Shown: piece after piece, positions 33,329-42,572 of the stretch | Numbering within the stretch: the first letter of the stretch is position 1 | Layout: each line of letters begins with the position of its first letter | Position numbers and translations under genes: made by a program | The notes under the pieces: generated by a model | What the model was told of the DNA's origin: nothing | The model's input: the letters and a program-made list of their open reading frames with translations, nothing else | Database searches by the model: none | Origin: DATMBF01 sp035559595 | Lineage (GTDB): Bacteria; Bacteroidota; Ignavibacteria; UBA10030 | DNA length: 57,296 nt | Assembly (NCBI GenBank): GCA_035559595.1 | Contig: DATMBF010000016.1 | Location: 1 to 57,296 of the forward strand | Reading direction: 5' to 3'

Positions 33329-35593
33329 ATGGATCAAGTTCTCGCATATTCGGAACCGTCGGTGACGCTGTCGTTGGCCTTGGAACATGGGCTTACGGAA
33401 GAAGAATACAGCCGTATATGTGAAGTCCTTGGCCGCACGCCGACGTACACAGAGCTTGGGATTTATAGCGTGATGTGGAGTGAGCATTGCAGCTATAAGA
33501 ATTCCATTGCAGTGATTAAAAAGCTTCCCAGATCAGGTGGTCGTTTGCTCGTTGCTGGCGGAGAAGAAAACGCGGGACTGGTTGACATTGGTGACGGATT
33601 GGCGGTTGCGTTCAAGATTGAGAGCCATAATCACCCTTCCGCCGTTGAGCCTTATCAGGGGGCGGCAACCGGGGTAGGGGGGATCTTGCGAGACATCTTC
33701 ACGATGGGAGCACGGCCAATTGCAGCTCTCAACTCGCTGCGATTCGGAAATCTCTCCGATGATCGTGTGAAGAACCTTTTCAAGCGTGTCGTTAAGGGAA
33801 TAGGGGATTATGGAAACAGCTTTGGTGTCCCAACGGTGGCCGGAGAGATTTATTTCGATGATTGCTATGCAACAAACCCCCTTGTAAACGCCATGGCCGT
33901 CGGAATCGTGAGGGTCGGCGAAATTGCTCGTGCAATCGCAAAGGGACCTGGTAATGTTGTGATGATCGTTGGTTCATCCACCGGGAAGGATGGGATTCAC
34001 GGCGCTACCTTTGCATCCGAGGAGATTTCCAGCGAGTCAGAGGCAAGGCGCCCATCAGTGCAGGTCGGCGATCCGTTTACAGAAAAACTCCTGCTTGAGG
34101 CAACATTAGAGGCGATCCATGCCGGTCTTATTGTGGGAATTCAAGATATGGGAGCTGCCGGACTAACATGCTCCAGCTCAGAAATGAGTGCAAAGGGGGG
34201 CGTTGGAATGCGCATTGATGTTTCTCGTGTTCCCCTGCGCGAGGAGAGAATGACCCCATATGAGATCATGCTTTCTGAATCCCAAGAGCGAATGCTCTTG
34301 GTCGTGAAGTCTGAGCATGTTGAAGAGGTCAGAAAAATCTTTAGCAAGTGGGACTTAAATGCTGTTGTTATTGGTTCGGTCACTGAGGAACCTAATCTTT
34401 TAGTTATGGAGGGGGATCGGGTCGTAGCAGACGTACCAGCGAGTTCCCTTGTGTTGGGCGGTGGCGCACCAGTGTACGAGAGAGATGCGAAGCGGCCAGC
34501 CTACGTTGATGTTGCACAATCCTTTGATGTGGATAGTGTCCCAGTACCCTCAGATCTGAGTGCAACGTTGCTATCATTGCTGGCCAGACCGACAATTGCA
34601 TCGAAACGCTTTGTTTGGGAGCAATATGATTGGATGGTTCGGACAAACACGGTGGCTACGGAAGCTGGAGATGCGGCTGTAGTGCGAATCAAAGGAACTG
34701 CAAAGGCACTCGCATTATCGACTGACTGCAACGCCAGGTATGTGTACTTAGACCCAAAAAAAGGGGGAGAAATTGCTGTAGCCGAGTCAGCAAGGAACGT
34801 TGTTTGTGTGGGAGCTAAACCGCTCGCTATCACAAATTGCCTAAACTTCGGGAACCCATACGATCCGGAGGTATTCTGGCAGTTCAAAGAGGCCGTAGCA
34901 GGAATTGGGGAGGCGTGTCGGGTGCTTGGAACGCCAGTGACCGGCGGCAACGTAAGCTTCTACAACGAAGGGCCCACTGGAGCCGTCTATCCGACACCGG
35001 TAATCGGGATGCTTGGCTTGATTGAAGACGTATCGAAGGTTCTGGGATCACGCTTTAGGACGGCCGGAGACGTGATTGTCTTGTTCGGGAAGCATTGTAC
35101 TGAGTTAGGAGCTTCAGAATACCTGCTGATGTCCACAGATAGGCTTGTAGGTGGTGTACCGGACTTAGAGCTTGAGTATGAGCAGCGGTTGCAAGCCTGT
35201 GTCCTAGAAGCAATTAGCTCGGATTATCTCAGAAGTGCCCATGACGTCTCAGAAGGGGGACTTGCTGTTGCGTTGGCTGAGTCCTGCTTTAGCAACGATG
35301 ACAGAATTGGATGCGTAGTGTATACCGATTCATTCCCAAATGCGCGCCCGGACGCAGTGCTCTTCGGCGAAGGGCAGTCGCGCATTATCGCCAGCCTGCC
35401 AGAGAAGGACGTGCCGCTGGTCATGGGCCTAGCACAGAAATGGGAGATCGATGCTCGTGTCATTGGGATAGTAACCAATACCGGGCGGCTCATCATTGGG
35501 AGCCTAGTTGATGTTGGTGTGAGCATTGCAAAGAGTAACTACGAGATGGCGATTGAACGGCAGCTTGGAAGAGGTGAAGGAGAGCCTACTTGA
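33329..35593 (+). CDS. purL: Phosphoribosylformylglycinamidine synthase, PurL subunit (small form)
   Basis: A 754-residue PurL of the three-subunit type (used with PurQ and PurS), converting FGAR and glutamine-derived ammonia to FGAM in purine synthesis. The first half has TELGIYSVMWSEHCSYKNS, the conserved His/Lys region, the FKIESHNHPSAVEPYQGAATGVGG metal motif split over the sequence, and GIQDMGAAGLTCSSSEM; the second half has TGGNVSFYNE and HDVSEGGLAVALAE. Length fits PurL without the amidotransferase domain. purQ and purS are not in this window. The last third appears to use more CTA/TTA/GTA codons than neighbouring genes, an impression not tested. Confidence 0.95.
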   Translation: MDQVLAYSEPSVTLSLALEHGLTEEEYSRICEVLGRTPTYTELGIYSVMWSEHCSYKNSIAVIKKLPRSGGRLLVAGGEENAGLVDIGDGLAVAFKIESHNHPSAVEPYQGAATGVGGILRDIFTMGARPIAALNSLRFGNLSDDRVKNLFKRVVKGIGDYGNSFGVPTVAGEIYFDDCYATNPLVNAMAVGIVRVGEIARAIAKGPGNVVMIVGSSTGKDGIHGATFASEEISSESEARRPSVQVGDPFTEKLLLEATLEAIHAGLIVGIQDMGAAGLTCSSSEMSAKGGVGMRIDVSRVPLREERMTPYEIMLSESQERMLLVVKSEHVEEVRKIFSKWDLNAVVIGSVTEEPNLLVMEGDRVVADVPASSLVLGGGAPVYERDAKRPAYVDVAQSFDVDSVPVPSDLSATLLSLLARPTIASKRFVWEQYDWMVRTNTVATEAGDAAVVRIKGTAKALALSTDCNARYVYLDPKKGGEIAVAESARNVVCVGAKPLAITNCLNFGNPYDPEVFWQFKEAVAGIGEACRVLGTPVTGGNVSFYNEGPTGAVYPTPVIGMLGLIEDVSKVLGSRFRTAGDVIVLFGKHCTELGASEYLLMSTDRLVGGVPDLELEYEQRLQACVLEAISSDYLRSAHDVSEGGLAVALAESCFSNDDRIGCVVYTDSFPNARPDAVLFGEGQSRIIASLPEKDVPLVMGLAQKWEIDARVIGIVTNTGRLIIGSLVDVGVSIAKSNYEMAIERQLGRGEGEPT

Positions 35594-35604
35594 CATAACA
35601 TTGA

Positions 35605-36519
35605 TTATCGGACAGATGAATCGCCGACCAGAACATTCAATGTTTCGCGTTTTACAGTCGCCTCCAGCCGCATGATCCCCGTCTCTATCTCACCATCGAT
35701 GTGAACTGTAAATGGGTTCTCGCTGGAGATGCACATTTTTCTGGCTCTCTGAAACTCAACCTCAGGTTCGCTGACGTGTGTTCCTGTGATCACTCTTGGA
35801 AACAGTGTCAAGGCCCGCGCCAGTCCGAGCGGATCTACAGTACAAATGTCAACATAGCCATCCCTTGGGTTTGCCTCCGGCGCAATTCGAAATCCACCTC
35901 CCTCGAACTGTCCGTTGGCAAGGCAAATGAGATAATAGGATTTCGTTATGCTTCTTCCACTGACCTCGAGTGTGTAGGAACAGGGCTTGTACCGCGGAAG
36001 GACGCAAAATGTCGACACTGCATACAAGAGTAATCCTTTCAACGACTTAATCCGCCGGCTATAATGAGATACCTCAGCATCGAAACCAATCCCAAGCGTG
36101 TTAATCATCATTCGCCGGAACTTCCGACCACGTGGGCGCCTGAGCATCAACTCAACGACATCGAATGATTGCTTTTTACCCTTTTCCAGATACTGCGGCA
36201 GCCCTCCAAGAGTATTCGGGGAGCGGAGCATCCGGCCAAAATCGTTTCCTGAGCCCATCGAAAGGAGTGCAAGAAGATTTCGTGTTCCCGCAATCCCCTG
36301 TGCCAGCTCGTGTGCGGTTCCGTCTCCACCGACGCCAAGGACAATCCGACCATCATTTGGCAACCTGGACGCAATCTCGCTCGCGTGCAAAGGGCTTCTT
36401 GTCACATACAGATCATGCGCGATAGATTCTCGCTCGAGAAGACGTGAAAGAGGGACTACTTGCCGACCGACGCCGTTTCGCCCGGATGCCGGATTGACTA
36501 TGACGCTTACCCATTTCAA
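35605..36519 (-). CDS. Diacylglycerol kinase-family lipid kinase
   Basis: A 304-residue DAGK_cat/YegS-type kinase. The N-terminus VSVIVNPASGRNG is the family's phosphate-binding opening, GGDGTAHELAQG is the nucleotide-binding loop and LLSMGSGNDFGRML carries the acidic/Gly motif; FDVVEL follows. It should phosphorylate diacylglycerol or a related lipid at the membrane. The start is a TTG whose second and third bases begin the stop of dapF (TTGA), the same kind of 4-base coupling seen elsewhere in the window. No in-frame ATG fits. Convergent with purL, 11 bases apart. Confidence 0.88.
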   Translation of the reverse strand: MKWVSVIVNPASGRNGVGRQVVPLSRLLERESIAHDLYVTRSPLHASEIASRLPNDGRIVLGVGGDGTAHELAQGIAGTRNLLALLSMGSGNDFGRMLRSPNTLGGLPQYLEKGKKQSFDVVELMLRRPRGRKFRRMMINTLGIGFDAEVSHYSRRIKSLKGLLLYAVSTFCVLPRYKPCSYTLEVSGRSITKSYYLICLANGQFEGGGFRIAPEANPRDGYVDICTVDPLGLARALTLFPRVITGTHVSEPEVEFQRARKMCISSENPFTVHIDGEIETGIMRLEATVKRETLNVLVGDSSVR

Positions 36520-37343
36520 TCGGCTAACTCAATCTGTCCACGGAAAACCAATTCGACCGGTCCGCTCAGGACAATCTCCTGGTATCTCCTCCTGCTTATT
36601 CCAAATACTACCTTCAACATCTTGCCACTGGCAGGAATTACTTGAATAGGAGGTTTCAATCCCCAGTGCTCACAGGCAGCGATTGCACCGGCGATCGCCC
36701 CTGTCCCACAAGCAAGAGTCTCTGCCTCAACACCCCGCTCATAAGTTCTTATCTTAATGGTGCTTGAGTCTACCTGCTGAATGAAGTTTACATTAGTTCC
36801 ATTTGGTTTGAAGACAGCTAAATTACGGATGTGCCTGCCTAGTTTGAAGACATCAAGCTCCTCAAGTTTCTTTCCTTTTCCCAAGGCGGTAACTGGAAAA
36901 ACAACGTGCGGAGCACCTGTATCAACAAACGTTCCTTTGATTCGCTTTCCATTCATTGTCACGCTTATGTCCAAACGCAGCTTCCGTGGATTCTTCATCT
37001 TCAGGTCGACGAATTCGTTTGAAACTTGTGCGTGGTAAATGTGCTTGAGGGCTTCAAAAGTGTGAGATTCCCCAGCTGCGCCGATTCTCGTTGCGAAGTA
37101 AGCGATACAGCGTCCACCATTCCCGCACATTCCACCGTAGCTTCCGTCGGCATTATAGTACTGCATCCTATAGTTCGCTCTGTTGCTCGCCTCGAGCAGC
37201 AGCAGTCCGTCGGCACCGATTCCAAAATGACGATCACAGAGACGCCTGGCGGTCTTCGATCCGTCCTTGATAAGTCCCGCGCGATTATCGATGACAATAA
37301 AATCGTTCCCAGCTCCATTCATTTTTACAAAGTCGCTAATCAT
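36516..37343 (-). CDS. dapF: Diaminopimelate epimerase
   Basis: A 275-residue PLP-independent epimerase converting LL- to meso-diaminopimelate, for lysine and peptidoglycan. The two catalytic cysteines are in place: Cys73 in GMCGNGGRCI and Cys212 in LACGTGAIAGA; MNGAGNDFIVIDNR opens the protein. ATG 37343 lies 128 bases downstream of the mature tmRNA end. A TATCTTTG element (complement of 37400-37407) could be a promoter -7 box, but no -35 partner was seen. Followed by the lipid kinase with a 4-base overlap. Confidence 0.96.
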   Translation of the reverse strand: MISDFVKMNGAGNDFIVIDNRAGLIKDGSKTARRLCDRHFGIGADGLLLLEASNRANYRMQYYNADGSYGGMCGNGGRCIAYFATRIGAAGESHTFEALKHIYHAQVSNEFVDLKMKNPRKLRLDISVTMNGKRIKGTFVDTGAPHVVFPVTALGKGKKLEELDVFKLGRHIRNLAVFKPNGTNVNFIQQVDSSTIKIRTYERGVEAETLACGTGAIAGAIAACEHWGLKPPIQVIPASGKMLKVVFGISRRRYQEIVLSGPVELVFRGQIELAD

Positions 37344-37471
37344 GCGATTGCGCTTCCACAGGATGATGTTTTACCTTAGAAGAGGTTAAGCTGAGGGGAC
37401 AAAGATACCAATGAGGGGATATGGGTTGGGTGAGCGATGGATGCGCTCGTTGTTTATGGCTGTTGATCTCG

Positions 37472-37838
37472 TGGAGGTGCGGGGAGTCGAACCCCGGTCC
37501 GAAGAGAAGACTCTCAGAACGTCTTCATACGTAGCTTGTCTTTAGGTTTCGCGAGTGTCAACTCCGACAAGCAGGATCGAGCACTCGCTATCGGCAGTGG
37601 CCCGCTTGCACGGGTTCGCTGGCTTCCCTGTCGCACGGAAGTCAGCTAGCTCATCTAAGTCGACGTTCTTAATGCTCCCGATGAGCAAGAAGCAATGAGA
37701 ACGGGTTACCTAGTTAATTAGGCAGCCAGTGCGTAGTTGTTGTTGGCACTTAGTGTTTTCCGTTTCTTTAACGTGGACACGGAGACCACGGTATGCAGTT
37801 CTGAGCTTCCTCATCCCCGTCGAAGCCAAGTCACCCCC
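37472..37838 (-). ncRNA. ssrA: Transfer-messenger RNA (tmRNA)
   Basis: The minus strand begins GGGGGTGACTTGGCTTCGAC, the usual tmRNA 5' end, and closes with a T-arm (CGGGG, TTCGACT loop, CCCCG) and acceptor strand CACCTCC. The acceptor pairs 7 of 7 with the 5' GGGGGTG (one G-U). The discriminator is A, and CCA is not encoded (CGA follows). The tag reading frame (37747-37718) starts GCC after TAAGT, as in E. coli, and reads ANNNYALAA then TAA, against ANDENYALAA in E. coli. Length about 367 bases. It rescues stalled ribosomes with SmpB, whose gene is not in this window. Confidence 0.95.
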
Positions 37839-37852
37839 TCTAAGTCACCTTT

Positions 37853-37881
37853 AAGATAATACAACTTTCTCCCATTCACAA
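37853..37881 (-). promoter_or_regulatory. Candidate promoter of tmRNA
   Basis: Minus strand TTGTGA (37881-37876), 17-base spacer and TATCTT (37858-37853). Transcription would begin about 8 bases before the mature 5' end, consistent with RNase P processing. Confidence 0.45.
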
Positions 37882-37908
37882 CATAGGTGATCCCCATTTA
37901 CTCCAGTG

Positions 37909-38739
37909 TTAAAGCGCCCGTGGATAGTTTCTCTTAAGTTCAGTTGTGAGGTGGTAGAAAGCCTCATCAGGCGTATTGGCAAATTTGAATAATCGCATAT
38001 CCGCCTGACTAATCACACGGTGCTGGAGCATTGCATCGAAGTTCAAAATCTTCTTCCAGTATTCTTGCCCGTAAAGGACTACCGTCATCTTCTTCTTGAT
38101 TTTTCCCGTTTGGAGGAGTGTGAGGACCTCCATAAGTTCGTCCAAAGTTCCAAAGCCGCCGGGGAACATTACGAGCGCTTTTGCCAGGTAGACAAACCAG
38201 AACTTTCGCATGAAAAAGTAGTGAAACTCGAACAGAAGTTCCTTTGAAACGTATGGATTGGAGAATTGCTCGGTGGGAATGCTGATATTGAGTCCAATAG
38301 ACCGACCACCGGCGATGGAGGCTCCCTTGTTTGCCGCCTCCATAATTCCGGGTCCACCACCAGAGCAAACAACGAATCGGTGCATGTGAAAGAATTTCTT
38401 CGACCATTCTGTGAGTCGCCGGGAGAGAACAACAGCATCCTCGTAATATCTTGACATAGAAACGTCAGACTGTGCCGCTTCAATTCTCCTTCGCAAAGCA
38501 GGTGTAAGTTTCGAGAACTTCGATTGTTTCTGTAATTGTCTTAACGTCTTTAGAGAATCTTTTAGTGGCCTTATCCGAGCGGAACCAAAGAAGACGATCG
38601 TGTCTTTAATCTGCTCATTGCGAAAGCGCCTCATGGGCTCAAGAAACTCCGAAAGTATTCGGATCGGCCGCGCATCGGGGCTGTTGAGAAACTCGATGTT
38701 GGTGTAGGCTTTTTCAGTTTTGGATTGTTGTTTTGGCAT
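37909..38739 (-). CDS. LOG family protein (TIGR00730 type)
   Basis: A 276-residue protein with the LOG signature: FVVCSGGGPGIMEAANKG and PGGFGTLDELMEVLTLLQTG, with the catalytic Glu in GTLDE. LOG enzymes hydrolyse nucleoside 5'-monophosphates, including cytokinin-type ones, to base and ribose 5-phosphate. The N-terminal 80 residues (charged, with FFGSARIRPLK) are longer than in plant LOG. The ATG at 38739 was used; a TTG just upstream adds only three residues. It reads toward the tmRNA gene with 70 bases between. The gap upstream (38740-38854) holds nothing clear. Confidence 0.92.
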   Translation of the reverse strand: MPKQQSKTEKAYTNIEFLNSPDARPIRILSEFLEPMRRFRNEQIKDTIVFFGSARIRPLKDSLKTLRQLQKQSKFSKLTPALRRRIEAAQSDVSMSRYYEDAVVLSRRLTEWSKKFFHMHRFVVCSGGGPGIMEAANKGASIAGGRSIGLNISIPTEQFSNPYVSKELLFEFHYFFMRKFWFVYLAKALVMFPGGFGTLDELMEVLTLLQTGKIKKKMTVVLYGQEYWKKILNFDAMLQHRVISQADMRLFKFANTPDEAFYHLTTELKRNYPRAL

Positions 38740-38854
38740 TGAACTCAAGGCGGCTCTGATTCATCATGTGTCAGAACGTTTAAAAGAATCTCCATCCATA
38801 CCTATTCATCAAAGCGCTGTTCACGATCAATTCTTCCACGGTTTTTCGGCTTCT

Positions 38855-39337
38855 TCAGAAAAGGTTTACGAGGTAATTTGCCAACCTTTCCAGATATTCC
38901 CGATCGACCTCGTCGAAACTATTAAACTGGTTGCTGTCAACATCCAGTACCCCAAGAACTTCGGCATTCCGGATGAGAGGGACAACAATTTCGGACTTAG
39001 ACTCGGGGTCACAGAAGATATGTCCGGGAAACTCATGAACGTTTGGCACTACCACAGTTTCTTTCTTCGCTGCCGCAGTTCCGCAGACCCCTTTCCCCCA
39101 TTTGATTCGTACGCAAGCAGGCTTGCCTTGAAATGGACCCAGTACAAGTTCGTCCTGTTTCCGAAGATAGAATCCTACCCAGGAAATACTTGGAAATGCC
39201 ATCTTGAGAACTGCAGCGACATTCCCCAGATTGGCAACGACATCGCTTTCTCCCTCAAGCAAAGCATTGATTTGAGGAATGATCTCTTTATAGATCTCTT
39301 TCTTCTCTGTGCTTGTAACCTTGACGTATGTTTCCAT
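38855..39337 (-). CDS. msrC: GAF-domain free methionine-(R)-sulfoxide reductase
   Basis: A 160-residue single GAF domain with all three fRMsr cysteines: Cys75 (KPACVRI), Cys85 (GKGVCGTAA) and Cys109 (HIFCDPESKSEIVVPL). This set marks the enzyme that reduces free Met-R-sulfoxide, as opposed to sensory GAF domains. Cytoplasmic. It is the last gene of the long minus-strand run, nine bases after ygfZ, and is followed by a gap of 115 bases before the LOG gene. An oxidative-stress repair role is well supported by the motifs. Confidence 0.92.
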   Translation of the reverse strand: METYVKVTSTEKKEIYKEIIPQINALLEGESDVVANLGNVAAVLKMAFPSISWVGFYLRKQDELVLGPFQGKPACVRIKWGKGVCGTAAAKKETVVVPNVHEFPGHIFCDPESKSEIVVPLIRNAEVLGVLDVDSNQFNSFDEVDREYLERLANYLVNLF

Positions 39338-39346
39338 GGTCAGTTG

Positions 39347-40288
39347 TTACTTCTGATCGGATATCGTTACCTCAACGCTTCCGCCGCCGTTTTCGAAGTG
39401 GAGCAACGAGCGGCCAGACAGAGACGATCGAATAAAACCGAGCGCTTGATTTACTCCGGCCACGGCCGTTGTAATTGTTCCCAGCTCCTCTTCTCCGTCA
39501 AAAACAGCTTGCGGAACGGTTTTCGGCGCCCGTGAACATTCGAAGCGAACAAGGTGCTTTTGAACCTTTTTGTACGTATCCAACCTGGCAATAACTTCTT
39601 GGCCGATGTAACACCCCTTCGTAAAGCTGACAAGCGATGTAAGGTTCACCTCCAGTGGGTTTGTGGATTCGGAGATCTCATTAGGCCTCCATGGAATGAT
39701 GTGGGTAATTCGGAAACGGTCGAACTCTTCCTGTCCACATTCTCGGATCCCAAGGCGTAACAGAATCTCCTTTTCTTCATTGACAGCAACTGTCACCAGA
39801 TGCGCCATCCCCCCGTTTGCCAAGAGTGATTGGAAACAATAGGCTTGAACTTCACCAAAGCTGTTCTCTATGGTGCGAACATTATCAGTGCCACCTTTCA
39901 GTATCACCGAAGCGTTTTCTTTTACATTGTTCAACGCCCAGACGATATGATGTTGAGCATTGGGGACCTCCGTGACCAGAACGTCCTCCATAATTATGAA
40001 TTTGTCAAGCCATGCTTTCAGCTCATCGCCCGAACGGAAATGACCGATCACCAAACATTCGTCATTTGTTTTCCGGATGATGCTCATCAGATCAAAGATC
40101 CTCCCCTTCTCCGTTGTCAGGATGGTCTGAATCACCTTCCCCACCTGAAGATGAAGAACGTCGTTTGTCGATAGTCGATGCAGAAGATCAAGCGACTCTT
40201 TCCCTTTGAGGAGGAGAACACCCGAGTTCGTTACTCTATAGGAAAGGAGCTCATTCATGACATTTGTGAAAGGAGCGCTCGATATCAT
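39347..40288 (-). CDS. ygfZ: YgfZ/GcvT-family folate-binding protein
   Basis: A 313-residue protein with the YgfZ hallmark KGCYIGQE at 224-231, whose Cys is important in the E. coli protein, and a GcvT-like barrel before it (LHRLSTNDV). YgfZ binds tetrahydrofolate and helps iron-sulfur enzymes such as tRNA thiolase MiaB. Start ATG 40288 overlaps the metallophosphoesterase stop by four bases (ATGA). Several Fe-S proteins (GlcF, the radical SAM fusion and Nth) are encoded in the window, so an Fe-S maintenance role fits, but is inferred. Confidence 0.93.
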   Translation of the reverse strand: MISSAPFTNVMNELLSYRVTNSGVLLLKGKESLDLLHRLSTNDVLHLQVGKVIQTILTTEKGRIFDLMSIIRKTNDECLVIGHFRSGDELKAWLDKFIIMEDVLVTEVPNAQHHIVWALNNVKENASVILKGGTDNVRTIENSFGEVQAYCFQSLLANGGMAHLVTVAVNEEKEILLRLGIRECGQEEFDRFRITHIIPWRPNEISESTNPLEVNLTSLVSFTKGCYIGQEVIARLDTYKKVQKHLVRFECSRAPKTVPQAVFDGEEELGTITTAVAGVNQALGFIRSSLSGRSLLHFENGGGSVEVTISDQK

Positions 40289-41490
40289 TTCTTTTTCAAC
40301 ACCAAGAGTGTGATCTCAGCGGGAGCGTGGTATCGAATTGGAGCTAACGTAAAGCCTATACCGTTGTTAACGCTCACATACATTCCGTCTTCGTTGTAAA
40401 GACCGCTTAAATAGCGTGTTTCAAACGATGCGGGGGCGATCAGCAGCAAACCGGGAATGCCAAACGCAATCCCCCCACCATGAGTATGGCCGGCAACGAA
40501 AAGATTGTACGATCGCGAAGAGGCATAATCGACAAGACTATTTGCGGGTTGATGTGCTAAGAGAATTCTGTATTTGCCGTTACGGCCATTCGAGACTTGT
40601 TCGAGGGTGTCCAGGCTCGGCCGCTTTCTGTACGTGTAGGTCACACCGGTGATGCTGATCGTCTCTCCACGAACTGGAATATCAATCGTCGAATCCTCAA
40701 GGACAATCATCCCGTTCTTCAGAAGGCTTTCCTTCACCTTTGCTTTATTCGAGAAGATATCGTGATCGCCGATCGCCGCTATTGCTGCAATGCGCGGCCG
40801 AAGTTTCCCCAACACCGAGGCAGTCGATTCAATATAACGCTCTCCTGAAGTTACAAGATCGCCGGCAAAAAGGATGAGCTCTGGCTCTAGCGAATTCACT
40901 TTCGCCACCAAGCTCTCAAGCTTGTCTCGTGTCGTGCGCCCATCACCCTGGACGTCACCGATTTGAACAATGCGAAGACCGTCAAGTTCGGCCGCACGTT
41001 CCGGCAATGGGATGGTCTCCGTTCTCACCTGGATGGTCCAGGTATTGCTTATCGTTACAACAATCGAATAGACAGCCACCAGGAAGGCCGCATAACGAAC
41101 AAACTTGTTCTGATACGAGAGCCATTTGGTCTTGTGTTTACGATAAAGCGGAAGGAACACGAGTTTGGCAATGTCCCAGCAAACAATAACGAGGAAAAGC
41201 TGAACTGTAATGACCAGAGCAATCCAGAAGGGGTAGGACAGAAGATAGTCCACGAGACGCACTTCACCAGTAAAGGCGACAGTCCCGGGCCTTCCCCAGA
41301 GCAAAAACGTGGCCAGAAAGAGGACCGGCAGAAGATTACAGTACAAAATCGACGCGACCAACCATCGTTTTATGAGTACAGGGTTCCCACCGGGATTCGT
41401 GAGCGATTGATAAAGTCGCCGCGCGACGTAGGTGTAAACGAGGATAAGCGGAACGAAAATTGTAAGCAAAATTCTCATCATCCATGGCAT
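40285..41490 (-). CDS. Membrane-anchored metallophosphoesterase (YkuE/YaeI-like)
   Basis: A 401-residue protein with about four N-terminal hydrophobic helices (about 5-25, 43-65, 82-105 and 130-150), then a calcineurin-like phosphoesterase domain (about 170-395). Metal sites: IGDVQGD, FAGDLVTSG, IGDHD (GNHD in most family members), LLAHQP and AGHTHGG. The first site lacks the usual His (D-x-Q instead of D-x-H), and GDHD replaces GNHD; both variants look like natural substitutions but are worth noting. Substrate is unknown; related proteins cleave lipid A-type or other phosphodiesters. Confidence 0.9.
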   Translation of the reverse strand: MPWMMRILLTIFVPLILVYTYVARRLYQSLTNPGGNPVLIKRWLVASILYCNLLPVLFLATFLLWGRPGTVAFTGEVRLVDYLLSYPFWIALVITVQLFLVIVCWDIAKLVFLPLYRKHKTKWLSYQNKFVRYAAFLVAVYSIVVTISNTWTIQVRTETIPLPERAAELDGLRIVQIGDVQGDGRTTRDKLESLVAKVNSLEPELILFAGDLVTSGERYIESTASVLGKLRPRIAAIAAIGDHDIFSNKAKVKESLLKNGMIVLEDSTIDIPVRGETISITGVTYTYRKRPSLDTLEQVSNGRNGKYRILLAHQPANSLVDYASSRSYNLFVAGHTHGGGIAFGIPGLLLIAPASFETRYLSGLYNEDGMYVSVNNGIGFTLAPIRYHAPAEITLLVLKKK

Positions 41491-41501
41491 TGGCTGACGT
41501 C

Positions 41502-42572
41502 TTAACCTTCCCTTTTGTAGAGAAACGCACTTTGCAGCATTTTACTCGCCCCGTCACCGGTGTTAATGACGTAGCGGGCGCCGCTCCAGATCGAAGCGCT
41601 TCCGTAGTCGCCCCGTTTGTTGATGGCGTAGAAGGCCACATCGAACTTGGGACGCCCATGCCGGTCAAGCAGCCTTCTCATCTTTGTCTGGTGCACGATA
41701 CGCTCCACAGCCATCAAACAAGCCTCTTCTGGAGACTTCCCCTGACGCATGAACTCCACGATGAGAACGCTACTGCAAGACAAAAGGTTCGCTTCCCCCC
41801 TGCCGGTCGAACCGGCTGCTCCCACTTCGTTGTCAACATAGAGTCCTGCTCCTAAGATGGGTGAATCACCCACCCTTCCGGCAATCTTGAAAGCGAGGCC
41901 ACTTGTCGTTGTGCATCCAGAAATATTGCCTTTCAGATCGATTGCACTACAGTTGATCGTTCCTGTCGACCGTCCTTCCTTCAGCGGTCCGGCTCCTATG
42001 TCAACTGCGTCAGGGTCGTGTGGTGGGAGCCAATCATCTTTTGTGCTCAGGCTCTCCTTCCACTGAAGCCAAGCTTTTCGGGATTCATCCGTTAGGAGAT
42101 CCATTTCGACAAATCCATGAGCTTTTGCAAACCTCAATGCCCCTTCACCAACGAGCAATACATGGTCAGTTCTCTCCATCACGAGCTTTGCCACTTTAGA
42201 GGGATTCTTGATATTCCGAAGTGAGGCCACCGCGCCGCCACGTCCCGTGGGTCCGTGCATGACCGAAGCATCCAATTCGACAACACCATCCTCGTTGGGG
42301 AGGCCTCCATAGCCCACACTATTGTCGTTAGGATCATCCTCCACAATGTTTACGCCGGCGACGACAGCATCCAGGGCATCAGCTCCTTGACGAATCAATT
42401 CCATAGCTTTTGCCGTAGCCTGCATCCCATTTGAACTTGCAATCGCTATCGGCCTAAACTTCGTATCTTGGTTTCTCTTGTGAAGGTTTAATTCCGGCGC
42501 CGTAATAATTGCTCCAACCATAAGTTGTGTGGTTGACCTTAAGAAATTGCGTCTATCTATTTTCGATGCCAT
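41502..42572 (-). CDS. N4-(beta-N-acetylglucosaminyl)-L-asparaginase family, exported
   Basis: A 356-residue Ntn-hydrolase of the aspartylglucosaminidase/isoaspartyl peptidase family, which cuts itself to free an N-terminal Thr. That Thr is 205 in RSTGTINCSAID; further conserved segments are TTSGLAFKIAGRVGDSPILG and GAAGSTGRGEANL. The N-terminus IDRRNFLRSTTQ is a twin-arginine-type signal, so the enzyme probably reaches the periplasm folded. It may remove sugar-asparagine bonds or deamidate asparagine; the exact substrate is not settled. Its start overlaps the end of the upstream NDT-like gene by 20 bases. Confidence 0.9.
   Translation of the reverse strand: MASKIDRRNFLRSTTQLMVGAIITAPELNLHKRNQDTKFRPIAIASSNGMQATAKAMELIRQGADALDAVVAGVNIVEDDPNDNSVGYGGLPNEDGVVELDASVMHGPTGRGGAVASLRNIKNPSKVAKLVMERTDHVLLVGEGALRFAKAHGFVEMDLLTDESRKAWLQWKESLSTKDDWLPPHDPDAVDIGAGPLKEGRSTGTINCSAIDLKGNISGCTTTSGLAFKIAGRVGDSPILGAGLYVDNEVGAAGSTGRGEANLLSCSSVLIVEFMRQGKSPEEACLMAVERIVHQTKMRRLLDRHGRPKFDVAFYAINKRGDYGSASIWSGARYVINTGDGASKMLQSAFLYKREG

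Noticed and set aside
33329..35593. Possible foreign origin of the last third of purL because of different codon use
   Set aside because: The impression was not counted, the protein matches PurL throughout, and there are no repeats or other signs of transfer.
37432..37448. Hairpin GAGCG/CGCTC downstream of tmRNA as its terminator
   Set aside because: Only five base pairs and no U-run follows on the minus strand.
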